Shown here: one piece after another, positions 40,594-48,206 of the stretch
Layout of the letters: the number at the start of each line of letters is the position of its first letter
Position numbering within the stretch: the stretch's first letter is position 1
Assembly (NCBI GenBank): GCA_023484085.1
Contig: JAMDAS010000005.1
Span: 1-48,206, forward strand
Reading direction: 5' to 3'
Source: Candidatus Omnitrophota bacterium
Lineage (GTDB): Bacteria > Ratteibacteria > UBA8468 > B48-G9 > DTJG01
Length of the DNA stretch: 48,206 bases
Translations under genes and position numbers: made by a program
The notes under the pieces: model-generated
Databases searched by the model: none
Told to the model about the DNA's origin: nothing
Seen by the model: only the letters and a program-made list of their open reading frames with translations

Positions 40594-41175
40594 CTATAAA
40601 TCAAGGATTTTTTCAATTATATTTTTAACCTGAATTTCTGTTGAATTTAATGAACCATTATTGTCAATGATAAAATCAGATTTTTTTATCTTTTTTTTCA
40701 GGGGTATTTGTGAAAACCATCTTTTTTTTATTTCATCCTCAGAAAATTTATTTTTTAATCTTCTTTTAATAACAGAGTGGCATGCTGAAACTGTAATAGT
40801 TACATCAAAATCCTTGGAACTGTTGGTTTCAAAAAGAAGCGGTATTTCAATTATAATTATTTTACTCTTTGCTGAAAATCTGTCAAGAAATTTTTTAATC
40901 TTTTCAAAAACAAGAGGATGTATAACGTTATTAAGCTTTTCCCTCTGCCTTTTTGAAGAAAAGATTATTGATGCCAATTTTTTCCTGTCAATTTTCCCTG
41001 CCGTTAAAAAGTCTTTGCCAAAAACATTTTTAATTTCTTCCCGGACAGATTTTGTTTTAAGAAGGTTACTGACTATTGTATCACAGGAAATTACGTTTAT
41101 ACCAAATTTTTTAAACATTCCTGATACAGTAGATTTTCCTGAACCAAAAATCCCGGTAATGCCGACTTTTATCAT
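40594..41175 (-). CDS. coaE: Dephospho-CoA kinase
   Basis: A 193-residue P-loop kinase making the last step of coenzyme A. GITGIFGSGKSTVSGMF is the Walker A. ISCDTIVSNLL (here the usual D/A motif), NVIHPLVFEKI and IIIEIPLLFETNSSKDFD follow in the family order. The Lys-rich C-terminus is normal for AT-rich genomes. It lies 11 bp after metK and 20 bp before rho. Confidence 0.95.
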   Translation of the reverse strand: MIKVGITGIFGSGKSTVSGMFKKFGINVISCDTIVSNLLKTKSVREEIKNVFGKDFLTAGKIDRKKLASIIFSSKRQREKLNNVIHPLVFEKIKKFLDRFSAKSKIIIIEIPLLFETNSSKDFDVTITVSACHSVIKRRLKNKFSEDEIKKRWFSQIPLKKKIKKSDFIIDNNGSLNSTEIQVKNIIEKILDL

Positions 41176-41186
41176 TATCCCTGTAT

Positions 41187-42326
41187 TTATAAAAGTTCCT
41201 TAAAGAAATCAACAAGGTCTGTTTTTTCCCATGTAAAATCACTGTCTTCTCTTCCAAAATGACCATAACATGCAGTTTTACAGTATATGGGCCTTAAAAG
41301 GTCTAATTTTTTGATAATCCCATTGGGTGAAAGGTCTAAATTTTCCTTTATGTGCCGGATAATTTTTCCCTCATCCACTTTTCCTGTTCCAAAAAAGTTA
41401 AGCATATATGATACAGGCTGAACCTCGCCTATTATATAGGCAATCTGGAATTCACATTTTTTTGCAAGTCCTGCCGCCACTATGTTTTTTGCTATGTACC
41501 GGGAATAGTAGGAGGCAGACCTGTCAACTTTTGATGGGTCTTTTCCGGAAAAACATCCACCACCATGCCCTCCTAATCCTCCATAAGTATCCACGATTAT
41601 CTTCCTGCCCGTAACGCCTGTATCAGCCTGGGGCCCGCCTATAACAAAACTACCTGTATGGTTAACAAAAACTTTCATGTCGCCCGCCCTGTATTTTGCG
41701 GGAATAATCTCATTTATCACAGCCTCCGTAAGGTCATCCTTTATCTTTTTCTGGGAAATGTCCGGATTATGCTGGGCAGCCAATACTACAGAAGTAACCT
41801 TTTTCGGGATACCATTTTCATACAAAACAGTTACCTGACTTTTTCCATCCGGGCGAAGATATGGAAAAGATTTTTGTTTTCTTAAGTATGCAAGCCTCAT
41901 AACAAGTTTATGGGCAAGCAGGATAGGCAAAGGCATAAGACTTTCTGTCTCATCCACTGCATAGCCAAACATCATTCCCTGGTCACCTGCGCCACCTTTA
42001 TCCACCCCCTGTGCAATTTCCGGTGATTGTTCCTGGATAGATGTAATAATTGCGCTGGATTGATAATCAAAACCATAGGCAGCATCTGTATATCCAATAT
42101 TTTTTAAAACCTCTCTTGCAACAGCTGGCACGTCAACGTATCCGTCCGTGGTTATTTCACCAGCGACAAATATAAGGCCTTTTGTCGTAAGAGTCTCGCA
42201 TGCAACTCTTCCTTTTTTATCCTGCATCAGCACTTCATCAAGTATGGCATCAGAAATCTGGTCACAGATTTTATCCGGGTGTCCTTCTGTAACAGATTCT
42301 GACGTAAAAAGATATTCCTTATCCAT
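41187..42326 (-). CDS. metK: S-adenosylmethionine synthetase
   Basis: A 379-residue enzyme making S-adenosylmethionine from methionine and [23 protein letters not shown] at the start, [12 protein letters not shown] in the centre and [20 protein letters not shown] later are the classical signatures. Full length. AGGAGG lies 5 nt before ATG 42326. No SAM riboswitch fits in the 30 bp upstream gap. Confidence 0.98.
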   Translation of the reverse strand: MDKEYLFTSESVTEGHPDKICDQISDAILDEVLMQDKKGRVACETLTTKGLIFVAGEITTDGYVDVPAVAREVLKNIGYTDAAYGFDYQSSAIITSIQEQSPEIAQGVDKGGAGDQGMMFGYAVDETESLMPLPILLAHKLVMRLAYLRKQKSFPYLRPDGKSQVTVLYENGIPKKVTSVVLAAQHNPDISQKKIKDDLTEAVINEIIPAKYRAGDMKVFVNHTGSFVIGGPQADTGVTGRKIIVDTYGGLGGHGGGCFSGKDPSKVDRSASYYSRYIAKNIVAAGLAKKCEFQIAYIIGEVQPVSYMLNFFGTGKVDEGKIIRHIKENLDLSPNGIIKKLDLLRPIYCKTACYGHFGREDSDFTWEKTDLVDFFKELL

Positions 42327-42356
42327 TTTTCCTCCTATAAGATTTATATTTTGGAT

Positions 42357-43397
42357 TTATGTTTTTGCCAGTTCTTTTTTTAAATAGGTGATTTCTTTAA
42401 TTTCTGTTGGGTCCATATTATTCAAAATTGCAAGATAAAAACTCAGCCAGTCTTCCAGGACAAGAAGAGAAAAAATTCTTTCTACGGGATGTTCCCCACA
42501 AGATGAAACGTTTATAACTTCAAGATTCTTGTCCTTAAGTATTTTTTCTGTTAAAGCCATTCTCTGTTTTATCCTTGGATGGTCACTTTCATCATGAAGA
42601 AAGAAAAATATCGTATTGTGGACAAGAAATTCCGGAAAATTCCATGACATGATTTCATTGTGGTTAAGTTCAGAAAATACGTTTATAAATGCCACGTTCT
42701 TGGAGTTTTCTGCAAACTGTGTTTTCCATCTTATTGCCACCGGAAAAAGAAATGGGCCTGAATATACTACAGGATTTTTGTTCCAGAGCCTGTCAGCGAA
42801 TTCTTTTGCCTTGTTTCCCTTTTCATTTTCCACCCTGTATTCTTCAATATATTTTTTTATGCTCAAAAACGTTTTATCAATTTCAAATTTTTTAATAATA
42901 CCAAGTTCTATAAAAAGTTTTAAAACAGGAAAGAAAAGATACCCGAGGGCACATCTTGGAGGAAATCCTTTTTCAACCTTCACATGTGGGACCCCGTCTT
43001 TTCTTGATAATTCTTCAAGCATACCTCCGCTTGATATTGACCAGATAGAGGCTTTTTTACTTTTGGCATCATTATAACAGCTTATGGTTTCCTCGGTATC
43101 CCCTGAATAGCTCACAGGAATAACAAGACTTTTTTCATTGACAAACCGGGGCAGAGTATAATCACGATTTACGTATATAATCGTGGAAGTACCTTCCGCC
43201 ACCTGTTTTATGATATCCCCGCCTACTGCGGAACCTCCCATACCACAAAGACAAATGGAATCAAATTCTTTTTTATCCATATCAGGGAGCTTAATGTTCC
43301 ATGCAGACAAAGATTGCCTGTCAAATCCATCAAGCATACTTTTCATATTGGATTTATCAATATCTTTTATTTTCTGAACGTCATCAAGAATATTCAC
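42357..43397 (-). CDS. Bifunctional phosphoglucose/phosphomannose isomerase
   Basis: A 346-residue double SIS-domain isomerase of the archaeal/bacterial PGI/PMI type. CLCGMGGSAVGGDI begins the first SIS domain, VIPVSYSGDTEETIS binds the sugar phosphate, and FSELNHNEIMSW carries the catalytic Glu. HDESDHPRIKQRM and LEDWLSFYLAILNNMDP are characteristic of the C-terminal part. It connects glucose 6-P, fructose 6-P and mannose 6-P. GTG start at 43397 overlaps the ptsI stop (GTGA), so it is translationally coupled. Confidence 0.9.
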   Translation of the reverse strand: MNILDDVQKIKDIDKSNMKSMLDGFDRQSLSAWNIKLPDMDKKEFDSICLCGMGGSAVGGDIIKQVAEGTSTIIYVNRDYTLPRFVNEKSLVIPVSYSGDTEETISCYNDAKSKKASIWSISSGGMLEELSRKDGVPHVKVEKGFPPRCALGYLFFPVLKLFIELGIIKKFEIDKTFLSIKKYIEEYRVENEKGNKAKEFADRLWNKNPVVYSGPFLFPVAIRWKTQFAENSKNVAFINVFSELNHNEIMSWNFPEFLVHNTIFFFLHDESDHPRIKQRMALTEKILKDKNLEVINVSSCGEHPVERIFSLLVLEDWLSFYLAILNNMDPTEIKEITYLKKELAKT

Positions 43398-45121
43398 TTT
43401 TTACCCCTTTCATTTAAAGTTTTTTTAACATAGTTATGGATTTCTTCATGGGTTGAAAATTCAAATACTTTTCCGGCAATTTCCGTCATTTTTTTAAAGC
43501 TTGTTTTCCTGAGTAATTGTTTTACATCAGGAATAGCAGAAGGGGACATACTTAATTCATCCACTCCCAATCCGAGAAGCACACAGGCTATTTCAGGTAT
43601 TGAAGCGGCTTCACCGCATATACTTGTTTTTATTCCACACTTTTTTGCATTATCAACGGAAATTTTTATAAGCTTCAGTATGGCAGGGTGAAACGGTTGA
43701 TATAGATATGAGATTTTTTCATTTACCCTGTCAACTGCTATAGTATACTGTATAAGGTCGTTTGTGCCAAAACTGAAAAAATCAACCTCTTTTGCAAGTA
43801 TGTCAGAGATAAGAGCCGCTGATGGCACTTCAATCATAATTCCAAGCGGCAGTTCCCTGAATTTTTTCCCGTCTTTTTTAAGTTCGGATGCGCATTCCTT
43901 TATGAGTTCTTTTGTTTTTTTAATCTCTTCAAAAATTGAAATCATTGGTATAAGAATCCTTAAATCCCCATAATAGCCCGCCCTCATCATTGCCTTTAAC
44001 TGGGTTTTAAAAAATTCAATCTGGCTGAGACAAAATCTTATTGCCCGGTTACCAAGAAAAGGGTTAAGTTCTGTTGGCGTCCTCAATTCAGAGATGAATT
44101 TATCCCCGCCTATATCCAGTGTTCTGATAACCATAGGCTTATCCCTTAACAAAAGAAGAACCTTTTTATACGAATGGAACTGCTCTTCCTCTGAAGGCAT
44201 GTTTCTTCTATTAAGAAAAAGATATTCTGTCCTGTATAAACCTATTCCTTCTGCACCATACTTGACCAGTGTATGTATTTCCTCCGGTAATTCAATGTTT
44301 GCCATAAGACTTATTCTTTTACCATCAGTTGTCTTGCTTACAAGTCCCTTCGTCATATATAAGTTTTTTCTTTTTTTAAGATATTCTTTTTGTTTCTCTT
44401 TATATTTTCCAAGTAAGGCACTGGTTGGCTCAACAATAAGCTCACCATTAAAGCCATCAAGAATAACCGTTTGTTCGTCTTCCAGTTGTTTTGTTATATC
44501 ATCCACCCCCACAACAGCAGGAATTTCAAGGGCTTTAGCCATAATGGCAGTATGGGACGTGGCGCTTCCTATTTCAGTAACAAAACCAATCGTAAGTTCG
44601 GGATTGAAGGCCGCTGTCTGGGATGGTGAAAGGTCATGGGCAGCAATAATTGCTTTTTCTTTGATAATAAAAGAACGGGATTTCTCCCTGTTTAAATAAG
44701 AGAACACTTTTTCCGCAACGTCAAACAGGTCTTTTCTCTCATCCTCAAAAAGCGTATCACCTTTTTTGCCAAGATTCTCAAGTATTTTATTCAACACTCT
44801 CTGAAAAGCATACTCTGCAACGAACCCATCATTTTTTATACTTTTTATTGTTTCTTCCTGGAGGACTTTATCTTTTAAAAGTAACAGGTGCATTGCAAAA
44901 ATTTCACCATATTTTTCACCAAGGGTTTTTGTGATATTTTTCTGGGTTGCAAGTATTTCCTTTTCAGCAAGATTTAATGCACCTTTAAATTTTTCTATCT
45001 CATGTGGTAAATTTTTTGCCTGAATTTTTCCCTGGTAGGATAAATTGAATCTGCTCTTTATCACTGAAACGTTACCGATGGCAATACCCGGCGAAACACC
45101 AATCCCTTGAAATATTTTCAT
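43394..45121 (-). CDS. ptsI: PTS enzyme I
   Basis: A 575-residue phosphoenolpyruvate-protein phosphotransferase. The start FQGIGVSPGIAIG is the family one. The phosphorylated His is in IGSATSHTAIMAKALEIPA; the PEP-binding barrel shows GIGLYRTEYLFLNR, TLDIGGDKFISEL and FSFGTNDLIQYTIAVDR, and the active-site Cys is in GIKTSICGEAAS. Full length. No HPr or sugar EIIBC gene is in the window; the next upstream gene is an EIIA of the nitrogen type, so this may be a regulatory rather than sugar-uptake chain. Confidence 0.97.
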   Translation of the reverse strand: MKIFQGIGVSPGIAIGNVSVIKSRFNLSYQGKIQAKNLPHEIEKFKGALNLAEKEILATQKNITKTLGEKYGEIFAMHLLLLKDKVLQEETIKSIKNDGFVAEYAFQRVLNKILENLGKKGDTLFEDERKDLFDVAEKVFSYLNREKSRSFIIKEKAIIAAHDLSPSQTAAFNPELTIGFVTEIGSATSHTAIMAKALEIPAVVGVDDITKQLEDEQTVILDGFNGELIVEPTSALLGKYKEKQKEYLKKRKNLYMTKGLVSKTTDGKRISLMANIELPEEIHTLVKYGAEGIGLYRTEYLFLNRRNMPSEEEQFHSYKKVLLLLRDKPMVIRTLDIGGDKFISELRTPTELNPFLGNRAIRFCLSQIEFFKTQLKAMMRAGYYGDLRILIPMISIFEEIKKTKELIKECASELKKDGKKFRELPLGIMIEVPSAALISDILAKEVDFFSFGTNDLIQYTIAVDRVNEKISYLYQPFHPAILKLIKISVDNAKKCGIKTSICGEAASIPEIACVLLGLGVDELSMSPSAIPDVKQLLRKTSFKKMTEIAGKVFEFSTHEEIHNYVKKTLNERGKK

Positions 45122-45131
45122 TTCTATTCCT

Positions 45132-45605
45132 TTATTTCAGGCTGTCTAATCTTTGTTCATCTTCCCTAATAATCTGGTATGCCTCAGCAGGAGTTTTACA
45201 CCCGGAAAGGGAATTTCTGAAAACCCTGTCTTTGAGTAGCCTTGCTATCTTTGCAAGTGCCTTAAGATGGTCACCTGTCGCTCCTAAAGGTGCAAGCACA
45301 AGAAATATAATATACACAGGTTCCCCATCCAGGGAATCAAAGGAAACGCCCGTTTTTGAAATACCCAGGGCACAAACAAGCTTGTCAACCTGGTCAGTCT
45401 TGGCATGCGGGACGGCAATACCCTGGCCAATACCCGTGGACCCTAATTTTTCTCTCTCAAGAAGAATTCCCAGAACCTTGTCCTGGTTTTTTAAAAGACT
45501 GTTCTCCTCCAATCTATGTAATAATTCAGAAAGAACAGATTCTTTTTCCCTGGACTTCATGTCAATGATAATTTCTTTTTCTGTAATTAATTCCGTTATC
45601 TGCAT
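45132..45605 (-). CDS. PTS EIIA of the PtsN/fructose type
   Basis: A 157-residue EIIA domain. LLEREKLGSTGIGQGIAVPHAK holds the phosphorylated His (about residue 66), followed by LVCALGISKTGVSFDSLDGEP and VYIIFLVLAPLGATGDHLKAL, as in PtsN. With enzyme I immediately downstream (10 bp) and no membrane EIIC, it fits a PTS-Ntr-like regulatory relay. A G-rich site precedes ATG 45605. Confidence 0.93.
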   Translation of the reverse strand: MQITELITEKEIIIDMKSREKESVLSELLHRLEENSLLKNQDKVLGILLEREKLGSTGIGQGIAVPHAKTDQVDKLVCALGISKTGVSFDSLDGEPVYIIFLVLAPLGATGDHLKALAKIARLLKDRVFRNSLSGCKTPAEAYQIIREDEQRLDSLK

Positions 45606-45616
45606 ATTAGTTCCCC

Positions 45617-45934
45617 CTATGTTAAATTTTTTAGTTCACTTTTATGTGCAATGTCTATCTTTTTTTCATGAAGCTTGCTCACTTTATTTTTCAATTTTTC
45701 AACAATCCTTGTTACACACGTAGAAAGGTCTTCCGATGTTTCTTTTATAAATATTGAATCTGTTTTACTTTTTACCTCTGATTCTACTATAAATGTGAAT
45801 CGTTCCTTTTTTATAATAAGGTGTATAGTAGGTTCTCCAAAGAAAAATTTTTCAAGTTTTGCAAATTTTTCATTGGCAAAATCTTCAAAGGCTTTATCAA
45901 CTTTAACATGCACGGATTGAATAGTAAGTATCAT
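45617..45934 (-). CDS. hpf: Ribosome hibernation promoting factor (short form)
   Basis: A 105-residue HPF/RaiA-like protein. ILTIQSVHVKVDKAFEDFAN and EKFAKLEKFF form the first strand and helix, and IHLIIKKERFTFIVESEV the central sheet. The last 30 residues form the basic helix that blocks the decoding centre. Only the short form (no dimerising C-terminal domain). AAGGAGGA precedes ATG 45934. In proteobacteria hpf sits next to ptsN as here, which supports both calls. Confidence 0.9.
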   Translation of the reverse strand: MILTIQSVHVKVDKAFEDFANEKFAKLEKFFFGEPTIHLIIKKERFTFIVESEVKSKTDSIFIKETSEDLSTCVTRIVEKLKNKVSKLHEKKIDIAHKSELKNLT

Positions 45935-45975
45935 ATTCCTCCTTTTTTATTGACTTGGTAAGTTTGGGGGTTCTT

Positions 45976-46881
45976 TTACTTTAGTCTGGTTATTTTTAGT
46001 AAAGGAAAATAATAATGCAAAATTTGTTTATAGTCAAATCCCTTTTCTGCCATTATTTTTGCCCCCTCCTGTGACATTCCAACCCCGTGGCCATAACCAC
46101 TGCCATAAAAAATAAACCTCCTGTCTGATTCTTTTACTTTGAATTTTGTACTGGGAAGCGTACGCGCATCAATAAAGATTCCCCCCGGATTACTATAAAT
46201 AAAAGACAAACGGAATTTATTCCCCGACATTGTTTTTGTTATTCCTGAATACGTTTTAGCCTCAATGTATTGGACTCTCCCGGAGCTGTCTCTTTCAAGT
46301 ATTCTCAGTGTTTTTACAGACGCAAGTCCTAAAATGGCACCCAACTCTGAAGAAGAAAATTCTTTTGTCCATCTATCGTAAGTCCCTTTTTTACTATATG
46401 GGTCCGGTACGCTTATTGCATAAGAGTCCCCCTGTCCCCACACATTTTCCGCAGAATCCGTACATCCCCCTGAAGAAGCGCAAAAAAACGCTTCAACAAT
46501 TTTACCATGATAGGTAAGAATTTCGCCTTTTGTAGAGTCAACAGCGGTAATGACGTTTACGTTATCCCCGTCATCTTTATCATATACCTGGTTAAAAACT
46601 GAATTTTTTATATCATAAGGAAGGCCTTTTTCCCTGGCGATATTTTTATAGTACAACGCATTGGTCCTCGCACATACAGCCTGTGCTTTCAGAGCTTCAA
46701 CAGGATAATTGGAGTCAATCTCTTTTCCCACAACCCCATAAAGATATTCCCTGACAGGCATAATTTTTATAATACCGCCTGAATCCACCCTGATGTTTCC
46801 GGAAAAACAGGAAGAAATAAAAAATAAAAGACTACTTCCTAATAGAACCACTGCTTTTTTCAACATAAAATATTTTAACAT
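45976..46881 (-). CDS. SpoIID/LytB-domain lipoprotein
   Basis: About 301 residues from ATG 46881. The signal peptide ends at SLLFFISSC, a lipobox, so it is probably a membrane-anchored lipoprotein. The SpoIID domain (about 30-300) has MPVREYLYGVVGKEID, EALKAQAVCARTNALYY (catalytic Glu region), FFCASSGGCTDSAENVW and GHGVGMSQEGAKIMAEKG. Such domains are lytic transglycosylases acting on peptidoglycan. ATG 46881 or 46866 could be the start; TTG 46890 is less likely. Its 5' end overlaps lptC. Confidence 0.9.
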   Translation of the reverse strand: MLKYFMLKKAVVLLGSSLLFFISSCFSGNIRVDSGGIIKIMPVREYLYGVVGKEIDSNYPVEALKAQAVCARTNALYYKNIAREKGLPYDIKNSVFNQVYDKDDGDNVNVITAVDSTKGEILTYHGKIVEAFFCASSGGCTDSAENVWGQGDSYAISVPDPYSKKGTYDRWTKEFSSSELGAILGLASVKTLRILERDSSGRVQYIEAKTYSGITKTMSGNKFRLSFIYSNPGGIFIDARTLPSTKFKVKESDRRFIFYGSGYGHGVGMSQEGAKIMAEKGFDYKQILHYYFPLLKITRLK

Positions 46882-47410
46882 TCCCTTCAAACGTTATCTT
46901 ATTATTATTAATATCATAAGAAATCCGGTTTGCCTGGTATTTATTCTGTCCCTGGAATATTTCAGGGTTGCCATCCAATATAAGCAGAGAGCTGCTTTTT
47001 ATATACGTAAGCTTTTTACAAAATGCCGTAAAATTCATGTTTTTGGTTTTAAGGTTCTCCTGATTGATTGTTACCCTGTCGCCCTGTATAATTATCCTGT
47101 CAGGCTGTTGTGTTTTTGGGTTAAGAAATATCTGACCCTGTCCATTACTTGTCGTGGAAATCCGGACAACAATATTTTTTGTGGAAATTGCAAGGTTGGG
47201 GTTTGAAACAGAGGTCTGGTTTGTATTTTCAGCCATTGCCTTGCTGCCAATAATGGAAATCTCTTTATTACTGCCAATATAATCAATCGTAAACTTTTTC
47301 AATAAAGGCTGATTATTGGATTGTGGAACCTTCGCCTTTTTTTTGACGCATCCTGAAAGAGAAATCAAAGTCAAGAATATTATAAGTAATTTTTTAATAT
47401 TTTTTCCCAT
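46832..47410 (-). CDS. lptC: LptC/LptA-like lipopolysaccharide transport lipoprotein
   Basis: A 192-residue protein. KKLLIIFLTLISLSGC is a signal peptide ending in a lipobox (LSGC). The body is a run of short beta strands typical of the OstA/LptC jellyroll (KFTIDYIGSNKEISIIGSKA, DRIIIQGDRVTINQ, LLILDGNPEIFQGQNKYQAN, ITFEGNVKIFY). It would carry LPS from the inner membrane to the periplasmic bridge. The gene overlaps the end of kdsC by 31 bp and the start of the SpoIID gene. kdsD-kdsC-lptC is the classical Kdo/LPS order. Confidence 0.8.
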   Translation of the reverse strand: MGKNIKKLLIIFLTLISLSGCVKKKAKVPQSNNQPLLKKFTIDYIGSNKEISIIGSKAMAENTNQTSVSNPNLAISTKNIVVRISTTSNGQGQIFLNPKTQQPDRIIIQGDRVTINQENLKTKNMNFTAFCKKLTYIKSSSLLILDGNPEIFQGQNKYQANRISYDINNNKITFEGNVKIFYVEKSSGSIRK

Positions 47411-47889
47411 TTCCCACGACCTTTTATTATCTTTTCCACTATCTCTCTTACTGCGCCCTGCCCACCGTTTTGTTTTGTTATAACTGATGCGATTTTTTTT
47501 ACTTCTGCAACTGCATCAGCAGGCGCCACTGCAAGCCCGACATTTTTTAAGACTGACATGTCATTTAAGTCATCACCCATGTAACAGATGTCTTCAAACC
47601 TGTATCCTTCTTTTTTACAAAATTCCTTTAGAACCTTAAGTTTGTCTTTGACTTCATCAATGACAACGTCCACCTCTATTTCTTTCAGCCGGTTTTTTAG
47701 TATACCACTTTTTTTGCCTGAAAGAATCATGCTTTTTATACCGGCGTATTTAAGGAGTTTAAATGCAAAGCCATCACGGACGTTAAAAAATTTTCCTGAA
47801 AAACCATTAATGCCATATAATATTTTACTATCTGTCAGAACACCATCAACGTCACAGATAAAAATCTTTATTCTATCATATGTATCCAT
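47380..47889 (-). CDS. kdsC: Kdo-8-phosphate phosphatase KdsC
   Basis: A 169-residue HAD phosphatase of the C0 type. ICDVDGVLTDSKILYG holds both catalytic Asp residues, LSGKKSG the Thr/Ser motif II, and YMGDDLNDMSVLKNVGLAVAP the metal-binding motif IV. It removes phosphate from Kdo-8-P to give Kdo, the substrate of KdnB predicted at 17703. AAGGAATT precedes ATG 47889. It is probably co-transcribed with lptC; the 60 bp repeat separates it from kdsD. Confidence 0.94.
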   Translation of the reverse strand: MDTYDRIKIFICDVDGVLTDSKILYGINGFSGKFFNVRDGFAFKLLKYAGIKSMILSGKKSGILKNRLKEIEVDVVIDEVKDKLKVLKEFCKKEGYRFEDICYMGDDLNDMSVLKNVGLAVAPADAVAEVKKIASVITKQNGGQGAVREIVEKIIKGRGKWEKILKNYL

Positions 47890-47947
47890 TTATAATTCCT
47901 TTGTAAGTATTCAGTAAACCCCGTCTCAATGTTCAGAGATAAGTTAT

Positions 47948-48007
47948 GGATTGCTCTTTATATCTTTATAAAGATAAATGCTTCAAATAAAGATTTAAAG
48001 ACAATCC
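47948..48007. repeat. 60 bp intergenic palindromic repeat, copy 3
   Basis: Identical to the copies at 34410 and 37987 over 60 bp. Outer flanks are again partly complementary (GTAAGTATTC at about 47903 and TTAAGTATTTAC at about 48031). It lies between the kdsD-like gene and kdsC. Confidence 0.9.
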
Positions 48008-48070
48008 AAACTTACTTCAGACGTCGTTCTACTTAAGTATTTACAAAATGAAACCTAATTTATCTCATTT

Positions 48071-48206
48071 TTATACCTCTGAACTGAATTCTTTTTTCCC
48101 GAGAAGGTCATGTAAATGGACAAACCCCTTTACCCTGCCATCTTTTTCTTTTATGACAAGACAGGTGATTTCATACTTTTCCATTATTGCCATAGCATGG
48201 ACAGCT
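48071..48206 (-). CDS. kdsD: C-terminal end of CBS-domain sugar isomerase (KdsD-like), partial
   Basis: The last 44 codons of a gene that continues beyond the window edge: AVHAMAIMEKYEITCLVIKE then GRVKGFVHLHDLLGKKEF. It matches the end of the second CBS domain of arabinose-5-phosphate isomerases (the AxxxMxxxxIxxLxV... GxxHxHDLL ending). Next to kdsC and lptC this fits KdsD, which makes the first Kdo precursor. Symbol given with reserve because only the end is seen. Confidence 0.75.
   Translation of the reverse strand, partial: AVHAMAIMEKYEITCLVIKEKDGRVKGFVHLHDLLGKKEFSSEV

Noticed and set aside
42327-42356. SAM riboswitch upstream of metK
   Set aside because: Only 30 bp separate metK from the upstream gene; no room for an aptamer.

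Overview
The window is AT-rich bacterial DNA in two very different halves. Positions about 16,100-48,206 are a chromosomal backbone of compact, mostly minus-strand housekeeping genes. An LptC-like lipoprotein, KdsC, the end of a KdsD-like sugar isomerase, a KdnB/KdnA pair for amino-Kdo and a beta-barrel protein ending in Phe all point to a Gram-negative cell with a Kdo-containing outer membrane. Gene content and style suit a poorly cultured candidate phylum (Omnitrophota- or Desantisbacteria-like); this placement is an inference and is weak.

Positions 1-16,100 are a mobile and decayed region. It opens with a plasmid-type module (Rep-like initiator, PIN toxin with its partner, ParA, ribbon-helix-helix partner). 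A YhcG-type nuclease, a HicB gene with a HicA toxin gene broken by one stop codon, and a short tyrosine recombinase follow. From there to about 15,650 lies a graveyard of one Tn3-like transposon family. I recognise it from a repeated 35-38 bp end sequence (outer edge GGGTAAAATTACATATTTAG) present in at least eight copies. One class of end abuts recombinase genes; the other abuts remains of the TnpA C-terminus. Two copies still have both ends: 9233-11165, which carries an SDH-type serine protease, and 13007-15652, which carries an intact serine resolvase, a res-like dyad and a TnpA tail. A DDE insertion sequence sits inside an end of the second, with a 10 bp target duplication. A P-type ATPase gene and a replication-relaxation gene are cut off exactly at the transposon ends.

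The backbone starts with tRNA-Ser(CGA), which has an unusual C33, then yggS and a radical SAM gene. Divergently transcribed are kdnB-kdnA, predicted to make 8-amino-Kdo. Next, on the minus strand, come a 2537-residue secreted surface protein with a C-terminal anchoring tail and a DUF6922/AbiEii toxin-antitoxin pair. This whole block is framed by a 21 bp direct repeat (20009 and 28601), suggesting an inserted or exchanged segment. Then follow nadC-tatD-mtaB, a strong terminator, an outer-membrane porin with a consensus promoter, a solitary 5S rRNA with its own promoter, mtnA, dnaE, guaB3, rho-coaE-metK-pgi/pmi-ptsI-ptsN-hpf, and spoIID-lptC-kdsC-(kdsD).

Three identical 60 bp palindromic intergenic repeats, plus a miniature version, lie upstream of mtnA, dnaE, kdsC and the porin gene. 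Their flanking arms look complementary though diverged, suggesting conserved RNA hairpins or a miniature mobile element.
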